A stretch of 56,066 bases of DNA from Pleionea sp052032335 (GTDB taxonomy: Bacteria; Pseudomonadota; Gammaproteobacteria; Enterobacterales; Kangiellaceae): contig JBPEWV010000079.1 in the NCBI GenBank assembly GCA_052032335.1, positions 1-56,066 of the forward strand, in the 5' to 3' direction. This document shows positions 1-8,220 of the stretch, piece by piece; the first letter of the stretch is position 1; every line of letters begins with the position of its first letter. A program made the position numbers and the translations under genes. A model generated the notes under the pieces. The model did no database searches. It saw only the letters and a list, made by a program, of their open reading frames with translations, and was not told the DNA's origin.

Positions 1-222
1 CAAAAACTTAAAGATCTAAAGCCCGGAGAACCGATTCAAGTGCATTTTTTCAGACGTGACGAACTGAATCAGTTAGAGCTGAAGCCAGAGAAGAATAACA
101 ATAAACAACTGAAAGTTGTTGTTAATCCAACGGCTACACCAGAGCAGAAGCAGCGCTATCAATCCTGGACCGGGTTTGCGCCAGAAGATGACACTGCGAA
201 ACAAGAGAGCAGCGACGAATGA
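1..222 (+). CDS. C-terminal end of an M61-family (glycyl aminopeptidase-like) metallopeptidase, partial
   Basis: This frame is open from base 1 and ends at the TGA at 220-222, so only the last 73 residues are inside the window. The visible part reads as the final strands of a PDZ domain (PGEPIQVHFFRRDEL) followed by a short linker and the motif ATPEQKQRYQSW. M61 peptidases of Proteobacteria end this way, with a C-terminal PDZ and an 'FRRDEL' strand. The catalytic HExxH part would lie upstream of the window. Its stop overlaps the start of mtaB by 4 bases (ATGA), which implies translational coupling. The family call rests on a short tail and is moderate; any other PDZ-ending periplasmic protein remains possible. 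Confidence 0.55.
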   Translation, partial: QKLKDLKPGEPIQVHFFRRDELNQLELKPEKNNNKQLKVVVNPTATPEQKQRYQSWTGFAPEDDTAKQESSDE

Positions 223-1556
223 GTAAAGTATTTTTGACCGCATTGGGTTGTCGTTTGAACGAAGCTGAATTGCAGCGTTGGGCGCAGCAATATCAGGCCA
301 TTGGGTATTCGCTGACACAGTCACCGGAAGATGCAAAAGTAATGGTCGTCAATACTTGCGCGGTAACCGGAGAAGCAGCTCGAAAGTCTCGTCAGGTGAT
401 CCGTAAGCACCATCGAAAAAATCCATCCGCGAAAATGGTGGTTACCGGGTGTTACGCATCACTCGAAGAGGACAAAGCGAATGACATTCTGGGCGTTGAT
501 CTGGTAGTCCCTAATGTCGAAAAAGAGCAGTTGGTTGAAAAAACCCAAACCGTACTCGAATTGCCTACCATGCCGAGTATGGCGACGGAACCTGGCGAGC
601 CTGCGATTTTTGCGCGCAATAAAGAACGTGCGTTTATTAAAGTGCAGGATGGTTGTCGTTATCGTTGTACCTTTTGTATTGTAACGGTTGCACGCGGTGA
701 TGAACGCAGCCGAACGCCAGAATCGATTATTGAAGAAGTCAACCAGCATGTGTCTGAAGGTATTCAGGAAATCGTCGTTGCAGGTGTGCATGTAGGCGGT
801 TATGGGAGCGATATTGATTCCGATCTGTTTACTCTGGTTCGCCGCATTTTAGACGAAACAGAGATCCCACGAATTCGTTTTGCCTCAGTCGAACCCTGGG
901 ATCTTCCGGAAGATTTTTTTACTTTGTTCGAAAACCCTCGCGTTATGCCACACATGCATTTACCTTTGCAAAGCGGCGCTGATTCTGTCTTAAGGCGCAT
1001 GGCGCGACGTTGCAAAACGGAAGAGTTTGAACGCCTGGTATCTCAAGCTAGAAACAATATTCCAGGGTTTAATGTCACGACGGACATTATCGTTGGTTTT
1101 CCGGGTGAAACGGATGAAGAATTCGAACAGTCTCTCGAGTACATCGAGAAAATTGGTTTTGGTCACATCCATATTTTTGCTTACTCGCCACGAGAAGGTA
1201 CTAAAGCTGCTCGCTTGCAAGGTCACCTGGATAAAGAAACCAAAAAACTGCGCAGTCAGCGTTTGCATGACTTAGCTGCAAGACTAAAAGCAGAAGAAAT
1301 GGCAAAGCAAATCGGGCAAACGGTTTCTGTGCTTTGGGAAGGTAATGCCCAAATGCTTGAGAATGGACAGTCACGGTTCATCGGGCATACCCCGAACTAT
1401 CATCGAATCTATGTTGATGTACCCAGTCAGTATAATATTTCTAATCAGGTGCTCGAGACGAAAATTCTGCAAGTTGAGGGCGAACAGTTACAAGGTGAAG
1501 TTAATTTGACAGGGGTAAAAAAGATCGGCGCTCCGATTCATATCATACAAAGCTAA
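219..1556 (+). CDS. mtaB: tRNA (N6-threonylcarbamoyladenosine(37)-C2)-methylthiotransferase MtaB
   Basis: A 445-residue radical-SAM methylthiotransferase that converts t6A37 to ms2t6A37 in ANN-decoding tRNAs. The N-terminal UPF0004 domain carries the three cysteines of the auxiliary 4Fe-4S cluster at C11 (GCRLNEAE), C47 (NTCAVT) and C78 (TGCYA). The radical-SAM triad CRYRCTFC is at C146, C150 and C153. A short TRAM-like tail follows (about residues 375-440). The N-terminal 'GCRLNEAE' separates MtaB from MiaB and RimO, which use other sequences here. The start codon overlaps the upstream stop (ATGA). A GC-rich inverted repeat covers the stop codon, so the transcript may end here. Length and motifs fit the family well. 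Confidence 0.93.
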   Translation: MSKVFLTALGCRLNEAELQRWAQQYQAIGYSLTQSPEDAKVMVVNTCAVTGEAARKSRQVIRKHHRKNPSAKMVVTGCYASLEEDKANDILGVDLVVPNVEKEQLVEKTQTVLELPTMPSMATEPGEPAIFARNKERAFIKVQDGCRYRCTFCIVTVARGDERSRTPESIIEEVNQHVSEGIQEIVVAGVHVGGYGSDIDSDLFTLVRRILDETEIPRIRFASVEPWDLPEDFFTLFENPRVMPHMHLPLQSGADSVLRRMARRCKTEEFERLVSQARNNIPGFNVTTDIIVGFPGETDEEFEQSLEYIEKIGFGHIHIFAYSPREGTKAARLQGHLDKETKKLRSQRLHDLAARLKAEEMAKQIGQTVSVLWEGNAQMLENGQSRFIGHTPNYHRIYVDVPSQYNISNQVLETKILQVEGEQLQGEVNLTGVKKIGAPIHIIQS

Positions 1557-1588
1557 CCTCCAGAATTTAAGTCGGGAGGTTGGCTTTA
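1552..1588 (+). terminator. possible intrinsic terminator after mtaB
   Basis: An inverted repeat of 10 pairs (gctaacctcc at 1552-1561 with ggaggttggc at 1575-1584, one G-T pair) encloses a 13-base loop and is followed by a short TTT. It overlaps the mtaB stop codon. The T tract is poor, so the call is tentative. Confidence 0.35.
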
Positions 1589-1746
1589 AACCCTTGCAAG
1601 TCGGTAAAAAATTAAGCGGCAGATTTATAATTCTCAATCTGTATAAAACCGACGTTTTTAGTATTGAATTAATCCAACGTAGCCAAAAATATCGCAACAT
1701 AGCCAACTATACTTTTAGTGAGCCCAAATCAATCAGGAGGTTCGCT

Positions 1747-2232
1747 ATGGCCATGTCCAGCAAACTCAACAATTACCTGGCGCAAAAAGAAATTCCATTC
1801 ACCACACTAGAGCATGAGCCCAGTCACAGCTCCTTAGGTACCGCTTTGGCGTCCGGCATTCCGGTTGTTCAACTGGCCAAAGCTGTATTGTTGGAAGACC
1901 ATCAGGGACATCATTTGATGGCGGTGTTACCTTCTAACAGTAAAGTGAATCTCAAACGATTAAACGACGCGTTTCAGGCTCAGTTTCATCTTGCACCTGA
2001 GTCAAAAGTGCATCAACTTTTCGATGAGTGCGAAGACGGTGCCGTACCACCCGTGGGTGAGGCTTTCCGGATCAATACGGTGTACGACGACACCTTGTTG
2101 GAACAAAGCGATGTGTATATGGAAGCTGGTGATCACCATACGGTTTTGCACATGGATAAACTGGCGTTCAATGTGTTATGCAGTGAGAGCAAACATTTTG
2201 ACTTCAGTCAGCGCTACGATTGGGTTCAATAA
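1747..2232 (+). CDS. YbaK/EbsC-type aminoacyl-tRNA editing domain protein
   Basis: A 161-residue protein consisting of a single YbaK/prolyl-tRNA synthetase-associated domain, a family that hydrolyses mischarged aminoacyl-tRNAs in trans. The motif LAKAVLLED (residues about 43-51) holds the lysine conserved in the deacylase pocket, and VLPSNSKVNLKRL and GAVPPVGEAF follow in the usual order. I chose the ATG at 1747 because AGGAGG lies 6 bases upstream; the frame is open further upstream but without a ribosome site. The exact amino-acid specificity (YbaK, YeaK, ProX type) cannot be read from sequence alone. It converges on the CorC-like gene with only 2 bases between the stops. Confidence 0.85.
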   Translation: MAMSSKLNNYLAQKEIPFTTLEHEPSHSSLGTALASGIPVVQLAKAVLLEDHQGHHLMAVLPSNSKVNLKRLNDAFQAQFHLAPESKVHQLFDECEDGAVPPVGEAFRINTVYDDTLLEQSDVYMEAGDHHTVLHMDKLAFNVLCSESKHFDFSQRYDWVQ

Positions 2233-2234
2233 TA

Positions 2235-3521
2235 TTAAGTGCCCGGTGTTTCTGAAGTCCAATGCTTCCAGAGACGAACGCTTTTAATCAGGTTGCCTTT
2301 GATTTGTAATATTTCGATAGGGCAATTGCCCAGTTTGAGTCCGGTGCCGGGTTGCGGAATGGTTTCTAAGTATTCAATGATCAAACCGCTTAATGTTTTT
2401 GGTCCGTCTGTGGGTAAGTCCATTTTTAAGGTTCGATTCAAGTCACGAATGGTGACCGTACCGTCAATCATGTAGCTGCCATCTTCTTGCGGATGAATGT
2501 CGCGCGAAGTGGTTGCGGCAAAGTCGGTGGTAAACTCACCGACGATTTCTTCCAGAATATCTTCTATGGTTACCAATCCCTGAATATCACCGTATTCATC
2601 AACCACCAGACCAATACGCTGCTTTTTGCGCTGAAATTTGAGTAGCTGAGTGTTCAATGGAGTGCCTTCCGGAACGAAATAAACCGGAGTGACCATCTCC
2701 AGAATAGCGTCTTTGGTAATGTCTTCTACGTCTCGACTCATAAGACTTGCGATGTGCCGAGCATGCAGAACTCCTTTCACCTGATCGATGCTGTCTTGAA
2801 ACACCGGTAAGCGGGTGTGTTGCGTGTTGCGAAGTTGTTTCATGATATCACTGATGTCTTCGTCAAGATCAATCCCGGTTATTTCATTTTTAGGCACCAT
2901 GATGTCTTCGACAGTCGCATGCTCAAGGTCCAATATACTGAGTAACATATTTTGGTGACGTTTCGGGATCATGCTGCCCGCTTCATTAACCACAGTGCGC
3001 AGCTCTTCCGAGCTGAGATCGTCGCCTTGCTGACTATGAATGTTTACACCAAACAGTTTCAATAGATTATTGGTAAAGAAATTGACCAGCATGACAACTG
3101 GAGTAAGCAATCTTAACAATGGCGTTAAAACAAACGCAGCTGGAAAGGCAATTCGTTCTGGGTGGATCGCGGCCAATGTCTTTGGCGTGACTTCGGCAAA
3201 AATCAACACGATAATCGTCAGCAACACCGGCAATATTATTTCGCCATAGTCTCCCCACAGTCGCATGGCAATGACGGTCGCGACCATGGTCGCGAGAATA
3301 TTTACTAAATTATTCCCGATGAGGATCACGCCAATGAGGCGATCGGGCCGCTTCAGTAAGTTACTGGCGAGTTTCGCGGCGCGGTGGTTTTTCTTCGCTT
3401 TGTTTTTCAGTCGATAACGGTTGATCGACATCATGCCCGTTTCGGAGCTTGAGAAAAATGCAGAAAGTAACAGAAGACCAATGAAAATGAGTGTTAAGTT
3501 ACTCGTTGATAATTCTTCCAA
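2235..3521 (-). CDS. CNNM/CorC-HlyC family membrane protein (YfjD/CorB-like)
   Basis: A 428-residue protein with the DUF21/CNNM membrane domain (about residues 1-185; helices around 8-27, 60-85, 92-112 and 130-155), a pair of CBS domains (about 200-325) and a C-terminal CorC_HlyC domain (about 340-420). Family members bind adenine nucleotides through the CBS pair and take part in Mg2+/Co2+ efflux or resistance. The neighbourhood (ypjD, then divergent ffh) is the same as that of E. coli yfjD, which supports orthology with CorB. It is probably co-transcribed after the YpjD-like gene: the gap is 74 bases. Transport of metal itself is inferred from the family. Confidence 0.88.
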   Translation of the reverse strand: MEELSTSNLTLIFIGLLLLSAFFSSSETGMMSINRYRLKNKAKKNHRAAKLASNLLKRPDRLIGVILIGNNLVNILATMVATVIAMRLWGDYGEIILPVLLTIIVLIFAEVTPKTLAAIHPERIAFPAAFVLTPLLRLLTPVVMLVNFFTNNLLKLFGVNIHSQQGDDLSSEELRTVVNEAGSMIPKRHQNMLLSILDLEHATVEDIMVPKNEITGIDLDEDISDIMKQLRNTQHTRLPVFQDSIDQVKGVLHARHIASLMSRDVEDITKDAILEMVTPVYFVPEGTPLNTQLLKFQRKKQRIGLVVDEYGDIQGLVTIEDILEEIVGEFTTDFAATTSRDIHPQEDGSYMIDGTVTIRDLNRTLKMDLPTDGPKTLSGLIIEYLETIPQPGTGLKLGNCPIEILQIKGNLIKSVRLWKHWTSETPGT

Positions 3522-3595
3522 TGACTTGAAATCTCTTATTTGGTATTACAAACATGGGCGTTCAGCCCAGTACGTGATTCAAGAAACCCAGTAGT

Positions 3596-4402
3596 TTAAT
3601 GGAGTATGAGCTCGATCACCAGTTTACTGCCAAAGTAACCCAGAGAAAGCAAGGCGAAACCGGCCAGTGTCCACTTGGCAGCGGTTGTACCTCGCCATCC
3701 TTTCCATTGATGGCCGACCAGTAGAACACCAAAGGTGATCCATGCCAGAGTCGAGAGAAGGGATTTGTGCAGCGGTTGATTGCTGAAGCTTTCTGGCAAA
3801 AAGAAAGTGGCAATAACAAGTGACAGGCTCATTAACAAAAAGCCAATCAGCAGCAGTTGAAATAAAAAGCTCTCAAGGCTTTGCAAAGGAGGAAAATAAG
3901 TCGGTACATGCGTCGGATGACTGCGCAAACGCATGTCGGCAAAAGCGAGGAGAACCGCTTGTACAGCGGCCAGCAGTAAAAAGCCTGTTGCTGTAATGGC
4001 GGAAAATATATGCAGCAGTGTCAACCATTGGCCACGAAGACTGGCGTTGGGCTCGCCCGGGTAGCTCATACCAAGTGCAGAACTTAACAAGGCGAAACAA
4101 GCAATAATGGCGACCATCAAGGTCACGTTGCGCCGGATGCCGTTGACTAACAAGACAATCATGGCCAGCCAGTTGGTCAGACTCATCATGTTAAACAGGG
4201 TGAGGTTTTGTTGGTCGCTGCGATCGATCAATAAATACAGAAACAAACCGTGCACGACGATGGCAGCAAAAGTGAAAAGACTAAATCCGCTTTCTTTGCC
4301 TTGCGCTCTGCGCAGCTTGATAATGGATGTTGCTATAACCATCGCATATAAGACGATGGTAAACAGTCCGCTAATGAATAACGGCGATAGTGTTTGTTCC
4401 AT
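3596..4402 (-). CDS. ypjD: cytochrome c assembly (CcsA/HemX)-like membrane protein YpjD
   Basis: A 268-residue polytopic inner-membrane protein with eight predicted hydrophobic helices and the cytochrome-c assembly family fold (Pfam Cytochrom_C_asm). Its position between the CorC-like gene and ffh matches E. coli ypjD (also called corE). The biochemical role is not settled; genetic links in enterics connect the pair to metal-ion handling. A longer frame starts at 4465, but the ATG at 4402 (MEQTLSPLF) gives the normal family length of about 265 and begins directly at the first helix. It is divergent from ffh with about 134 bases between the starts. Confidence 0.82.
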   Translation of the reverse strand: MEQTLSPLFISGLFTIVLYAMVIATSIIKLRRAQGKESGFSLFTFAAIVVHGLFLYLLIDRSDQQNLTLFNMMSLTNWLAMIVLLVNGIRRNVTLMVAIIACFALLSSALGMSYPGEPNASLRGQWLTLLHIFSAITATGFLLLAAVQAVLLAFADMRLRSHPTHVPTYFPPLQSLESFLFQLLLIGFLLMSLSLVIATFFLPESFSNQPLHKSLLSTLAWITFGVLLVGHQWKGWRGTTAAKWTLAGFALLSLGYFGSKLVIELILH

Positions 4403-4486
4403 GCAATCAGTCTGTCTCAGGTTATGTCGTGTTGGCTTAATGCGACTGTCGCCATTAAGTACCATGCATTTGATTTTACTTGAGTA

Positions 4487-4492
4487 TATAAT
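4487..4492 (+). promoter_or_regulatory. -10 box of a likely ffh promoter
   Basis: A perfect TATAAT lies 45 bases upstream of the ffh start in the ypjD/ffh divergent gap. No good -35 element is visible 16-18 bases upstream (4464-4469 is ATGCAT), so only the -10 is offered. Confidence 0.4.
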
Positions 4493-4536
4493 ATCGGGCT
4501 TGCACTGTAATCATCAATAAACAAAGAGATTTTTCA

Positions 4537-5925
4537 ATGTTTGATAACTTAAGTGACCGCCTCAGTCGTACCCTGAAAAATATTAGTGGTAAAGGGCGCA
4601 TCACCGAAGACAATATCAAAGACACCTTACGTGAAGTTCGCATGGCGCTGCTCGAAGCGGATGTGGCTTTGCCAGTGGTTAAGGATTTTATTGACTCGGT
4701 AAAACAGCGAGCTCTGGGGCAGGAAGTCTCCACCAGCTTATCGCCCGGACAGGCCTTTATTAAAGTCGTCAACGACGAAATGGTTAAAGCCATGGGGCAG
4801 GCCAATGATGCTTTAGATTTGGCGGCGCAACCCCCGGTAGTTATCTTGATGGCGGGTTTGCAAGGTGCCGGTAAAACCACCAGCACGGGTAAATTGGCCA
4901 AGTATTTGTCTGAGCGAGAGAAAAAGTCGGTTATGGTGGTCAGTGCCGACGTTTATCGACCGGCGGCCATCAAGCAGCTTGAAACCGTTGCCGGGCAGGT
5001 CGGGGCTGAGTTTTTCCCCAGCTCGACAGAACAAAAACCGCTTGATATTGCGAACGCAGCAATAGAAGAAGCGAAGAAAAAGTTTATTGATGTGGTTATT
5101 GTCGATACCGCCGGTCGCCTGGCCGTCGATGAAGACATGATGAACGAAATTAAAACCCTGCACGCCGGAGTCGGCCCGACGGAAACCTTGTTCGTTGTTG
5201 ACAGTATGACCGGTCAGGATGCAGCCAATACCGCAAAAGCCTTTAATGACGCACTCCCGCTAACTGGTGTGATTCTTACCAAAGCTGATGGTGATGCCCG
5301 TGGTGGTGCTGCACTGTCGATCCGTCACATTACCGGAAAGCCAATTAAATTTATGGGGATCGGCGAAAAGCTAGACGCTCTGGAGCCATTTCATCCGGAT
5401 CGGGTCGCGTCGCGAATTCTCGGGATGGGTGATGTTCTCTCCCTAATTGAAGAAGTTGAACGTAAAGTCGACAAAAAGAAAGCCGAGAAGCTTGCGAAAA
5501 AGGTCATCAAAGGCAAAGGTTTTGACTTGGAAGATTTTCGCGAGCAGCTGGTCCAGATGAAAAGCATGGGCGGCATGGCTGGCTTGATGGACAAGTTACC
5601 TGGCATGGGACAAATCCCAGACAGTGCCAAAGCTCAAATTATGAACGACAAATCAACCATTCAAATGGAAGCGATCATCAACTCAATGACGCCGAAAGAA
5701 CGTGCGCACCCGGATTTGATTAAAGGATCCCGTAAACGTCGTATCGCAGGTGGCTCTGGAACGCAAATTCAAGACGTTAACCGTTTGTTAAAGCAGTTCA
5801 AACAAATGCAGAAAATGATGAAGAAAATGAAAGGGAAAGGCGGCATGATGAAGATGATGCGCGGCATGAAGGGCATGATGCCTCCCGGCGGTGGGTTCCC
5901 TCCATTTGGAGGAGGAATGCGTTAG
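4537..5925 (+). CDS. ffh: signal recognition particle protein Ffh (SRP54)
   Basis: The 462-residue GTPase of the bacterial SRP. It binds 4.5S RNA and the signal sequences of nascent inner-membrane proteins and docks with FtsY. The N domain covers about 1-90. The G domain has G1 GLQGAGKTT at 107-115, DVYRPAA, DTAGR near 190 and TKADGDARGG. The methionine-rich M domain (about 325-450) ends in a flexible MKGMMPPGGGFPPFGGG tail. Length matches E. coli Ffh (453). A 22-base perfect palindrome covers the stop codon. It is separated from rpsP by 211 bases that contain a promoter. Confidence 0.97.
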   Translation: MFDNLSDRLSRTLKNISGKGRITEDNIKDTLREVRMALLEADVALPVVKDFIDSVKQRALGQEVSTSLSPGQAFIKVVNDEMVKAMGQANDALDLAAQPPVVILMAGLQGAGKTTSTGKLAKYLSEREKKSVMVVSADVYRPAAIKQLETVAGQVGAEFFPSSTEQKPLDIANAAIEEAKKKFIDVVIVDTAGRLAVDEDMMNEIKTLHAGVGPTETLFVVDSMTGQDAANTAKAFNDALPLTGVILTKADGDARGGAALSIRHITGKPIKFMGIGEKLDALEPFHPDRVASRILGMGDVLSLIEEVERKVDKKKAEKLAKKVIKGKGFDLEDFREQLVQMKSMGGMAGLMDKLPGMGQIPDSAKAQIMNDKSTIQMEAIINSMTPKERAHPDLIKGSRKRRIAGGSGTQIQDVNRLLKQFKQMQKMMKKMKGKGGMMKMMRGMKGMMPPGGGFPPFGGGMR

Positions 5926-5939
5926 TAATTACTAACGCA
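5918..5939. repeat. 22-base perfect palindrome across the ffh stop codon
   Basis: The sequence from 5918 to 5939 equals its own reverse complement (tgcgttagtaa then its complement). The ffh TAG is at 5923-5925. No T tract follows on either strand, so it is not an ordinary intrinsic terminator; it may be an mRNA 3'-end hairpin or a protein site. Confidence 0.7.
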
Positions 5940-6014
5940 AAGGCTCAAACCGCGGGTCAGTCGCCAAATTTACTGTCCGATTACAAATAACCCGCGAAAT
6001 AATACTGAAAAAGG

Positions 6015-6043
6015 TTTCCAAACGCAGATTTTGGCGCTAAAAT
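6015..6043 (+). promoter_or_regulatory. sigma70-type promoter for the rpsP operon
   Basis: TTTCCA (6015-6020) and TAAAAT (6038-6043) are separated by 17 bases, placing transcription about 85 bases before rpsP. The leader that follows contains a small inverted repeat (ccttaa/ttaagg at 6051-6064). The match is 4/6 at -35 and 5/6 at -10. Confidence 0.45.
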
Positions 6044-6136
6044 GCGCGTCCTTAAAATTAAGGTCACGTATTGGTCGCCTTAATTGATTGACTAACCCGC
6101 GAGAAGCGGACTAAGACACTAGAGGATTACAAACGC

Positions 6137-6385
6137 ATGGTTACCATTCGTTTAGCACGTGGTGGCTCTAAGAAGCGCCCATTTTATCACATTGTAGTTG
6201 CAGACAAGCGTTGCAAGCGCGATGGTCGTTTTATTGAGCGTATCGGCTTTTTCAATCCCGTTGCCCAAGGTAAAGAAGAAAAACTTCGTCTAGACCTTGA
6301 TCGCATCGCACATTGGGAAAGTAAAGGCGCGCAAGCCAGTGAGCGCGTTTCTCAGTTGATCAAGACGGCTCGTAAAGCTGCTTAA
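6137..6385 (+). CDS. rpsP: 30S ribosomal protein S16
   Basis: An 82-residue ribosomal protein with the canonical start MVTIRLARGGSKKRPFYHIVVAD and the internal GRFIERIGFFNP motif. S16 binds 16S rRNA early in 30S assembly. It is the first gene of the rpsP-rimM-trmD-rplS operon, an order shared with E. coli. AGAGGA lies upstream of the ATG at good spacing. Size matches the family (82 in E. coli). Confidence 0.98.
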   Translation: MVTIRLARGGSKKRPFYHIVVADKRCKRDGRFIERIGFFNPVAQGKEEKLRLDLDRIAHWESKGAQASERVSQLIKTARKAA

Positions 6386-6406
6386 TTACTGCTGTAGAGA
6401 TTGATG

Positions 6407-6934
6407 ATGGCCGAAGAAATTGTCGTAATAGGCAAAATTACTTCGGCTTTTGGCGTGAAAGGCGGTGTGAAAGTTTTTTCGTACACTAAGCCGCGCCTGA
6501 ATATATTGAACTACAACCCTTGGCTCTTATTGGTCAATGGTGAGTGGAAGCCCGTCAAGTTGCTCGATGGACGCGAACAAGGCAAAACCATCGGCGCGCA
6601 TATTGAAGGGGTCAACGATCGCAATCAGGCAGAGAGTATGGCCGGTACCAAAATTGGTATTTATGAAAGCCAGCTTCCTGAGCTCGAAGGTGATGCCTAT
6701 TATTGGCGAGATCTTGAGGGCATGCGAGTAGTCAATCAGGATCAGATTGATTTTGGTGTCGTTAGCCATTTGATTGAAACTGGATCCAACGATGTGTTGG
6801 TAGTCAAAGAGACTGCGGAACAGGCGGCTGGAAAAAAGCGTAAAGAGCGAATGGTTCCATTTACGTCTGATGCGGTTATCGAGATCAAAAAAGACGAAAA
6901 GTTAATTATCGTTGAGTGGGATGCCGATTTCTAA
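6407..6934 (+). CDS. rimM: 16S rRNA processing factor RimM
   Basis: A 175-residue maturation factor that binds S19 in the 30S head. The RimM barrel begins with VVIGKITSAFGVKGGVKVFSYT. The PRC-barrel half follows from about residue 95 (YYWRDLEGMRVV), and VPFTSDAVIEI is near the C-terminus. TTG at 6401 and ATG at 6404 are alternative starts. I prefer the ATG at 6407 because AGAGA at 6396-6400 is then 6 bases away. Its 3' end approaches or overlaps trmD depending on the trmD start chosen. Confidence 0.94.
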   Translation: MAEEIVVIGKITSAFGVKGGVKVFSYTKPRLNILNYNPWLLLVNGEWKPVKLLDGREQGKTIGAHIEGVNDRNQAESMAGTKIGIYESQLPELEGDAYYWRDLEGMRVVNQDQIDFGVVSHLIETGSNDVLVVKETAEQAAGKKRKERMVPFTSDAVIEIKKDEKLIIVEWDADF

Positions 6935-6944
6935 CTCAACGGGA

Positions 6945-7700
6945 ATGGCTGAGTTAAGCTTCAGCTGTGTCACTTTGTTTCCTGAAATATTTCAGGCGAT
7001 TACCGAGTATGGGGTGACCAGTCGTGCGGTGAAGCAAGGTTTGGTGGATGTGAGTACGTATAATCCTCGCGATTATACGTCCGACAAACATCGAACAGTG
7101 GACGACCGGCCTTACGGTGGCGGTCCTGGCATGTTGATGATGGTTGAGCCACTGACCAAAGCGATCGAAGCGGCGAAGCGTCAATATGGCGAACAAGGCG
7201 CTTACGTGGTTTACTTGTCACCGCAAGGGGCACCACTGAATCAAAGCAAGGTTCAGGAGTTGGTTGCTCGGAAAAATATAGTATTGGTGTCTGGTCGTTA
7301 CGAAGGCATCGATGAACGAGTCATTGAGTCGCATGTTGATGAAGAGATATCGCTCGGTGATTTTGTTTTAAGTGGCGGTGAAATAGCTGCTACCGCTCTG
7401 ATGGATGCTGCGATTCGCCTAGTTCCTGGAGCCCTGGGTCACAACGACTCAGCATTAGAAGATTCTTTTGTGGACGGCTTATTGGATTGTCCACATTATA
7501 CCCGACCAGAAGTGCTGGAAGGGAAGAAAGTGCCAGAGGTGTTACTGAGCGGCAATCACGCTTTAATCAAACGCTGGCGCATGAAGCAGTCGTTAGGGCG
7601 CACTTGGTTACGAAGGCCGGAACTGCTTGAAAAGCTTGAGCTGTCAGATGAGCAACTAGCTTTGCTTGACGAATTTAAAGCCGAGCAACAACAGAATTAG
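6945..7700 (+). CDS. trmD: tRNA (guanine(37)-N1)-methyltransferase TrmD
   Basis: A 251-residue SPOUT methyltransferase that makes m1G37 from S-adenosylmethionine in tRNAs reading CNN and related codons, preventing +1 frameshifting. The AdoMet trefoil-knot region is clear: GRYEGIDERVIESH, then ISLGDFVLSGGEIAA and the P-loop-like PGALG. DRPYGGGPGMLM lies near residue 60. The ATG at 6945 (MAELSFSCVTLFPEIF) gives the family length of about 250; an upstream ATG at 6921 would overlap rimM by 14 bases and add eight residues. It is in the rpsP operon, 37 bases before rplS. Confidence 0.96.
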   Translation: MAELSFSCVTLFPEIFQAITEYGVTSRAVKQGLVDVSTYNPRDYTSDKHRTVDDRPYGGGPGMLMMVEPLTKAIEAAKRQYGEQGAYVVYLSPQGAPLNQSKVQELVARKNIVLVSGRYEGIDERVIESHVDEEISLGDFVLSGGEIAATALMDAAIRLVPGALGHNDSALEDSFVDGLLDCPHYTRPEVLEGKKVPEVLLSGNHALIKRWRMKQSLGRTWLRRPELLEKLELSDEQLALLDEFKAEQQQN

Positions 7701-7737
7701 TTTTTTTAATTTTTAACATGTAAATCAGGAGTGGGCC

Positions 7738-8091
7738 ATGAGTAAGATCATCGCTGAACTGGAAAAAGAGCAAACAGAAAAGCAAATCCCTGAATTTAGC
7801 GCGGGTGATACCCTAGTTGTTCAGGTAAAAGTAAAGGACGGAGATCGTGAGCGTCTTCAGGCATTTGAAGGGGTTGTTATCGCAAAGCGTAACCGTGGTT
7901 TAAACTCTTCATTTACGGTCCGTAAGATTTCCTCTGGCGTTGGTGTTGAGCGTACGTTCCAAACATACAGCTCATTAGTTGATAGCATCGACGTTAAGCG
8001 TCGTGGTGAAGTGAACAAAGCGAAACTTTACTACTTGCGAGAGCGTTCTGGTAAGTCAGCTCGAATCAAAGAAAAGCTTGATAACAAATAA
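7738..8091 (+). CDS. rplS: 50S ribosomal protein L19
   Basis: The 117-residue L19, located at the 30S-50S interface. The sequence from FSAGDTLVVQVKVKDGDRERLQAFEGVVIAKRNRGL onward is diagnostic. AGGAG precedes the ATG by 6-7 bases. It is the last gene of the rpsP-rimM-trmD-rplS operon and is followed by a strong intrinsic terminator. Confidence 0.98.
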   Translation: MSKIIAELEKEQTEKQIPEFSAGDTLVVQVKVKDGDRERLQAFEGVVIAKRNRGLNSSFTVRKISSGVGVERTFQTYSSLVDSIDVKRRGEVNKAKLYYLRERSGKSARIKEKLDNK

Positions 8092-8105
8092 TCTCGTTTT
8101 TCTAG

Positions 8106-8134
8106 AAAAAAGGCGCCAATCGGCGCCTTTTTTT
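8106..8134 (+). terminator. intrinsic terminator of the rpsP-rplS operon
   Basis: ggcgcc at 8112-8117 and again at 8122-8127 forms the stem with loop aatc. It is preceded by six A and followed by seven T. This is a textbook rho-independent terminator. Confidence 0.92.
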
Positions 8135-8181
8135 ATGCCGTAAAAATCTTTCTCGGTTAAGGTTTGAATGGGTGGTTGTTC

Positions 8182-8187
8182 TATAAT
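8182..8187 (+). promoter_or_regulatory. -10 box upstream of the outer-membrane-like gene
   Basis: A perfect TATAAT 34 bases before the ATG at 8221. It argues that transcription starts inside the longer open frame and so favours the 8221 start. No clear -35 is seen. Confidence 0.4.
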
Positions 8188-8220
8188 TTCAACTGGAAAA
8201 GTGAATTAGCGAAGCTCTGC

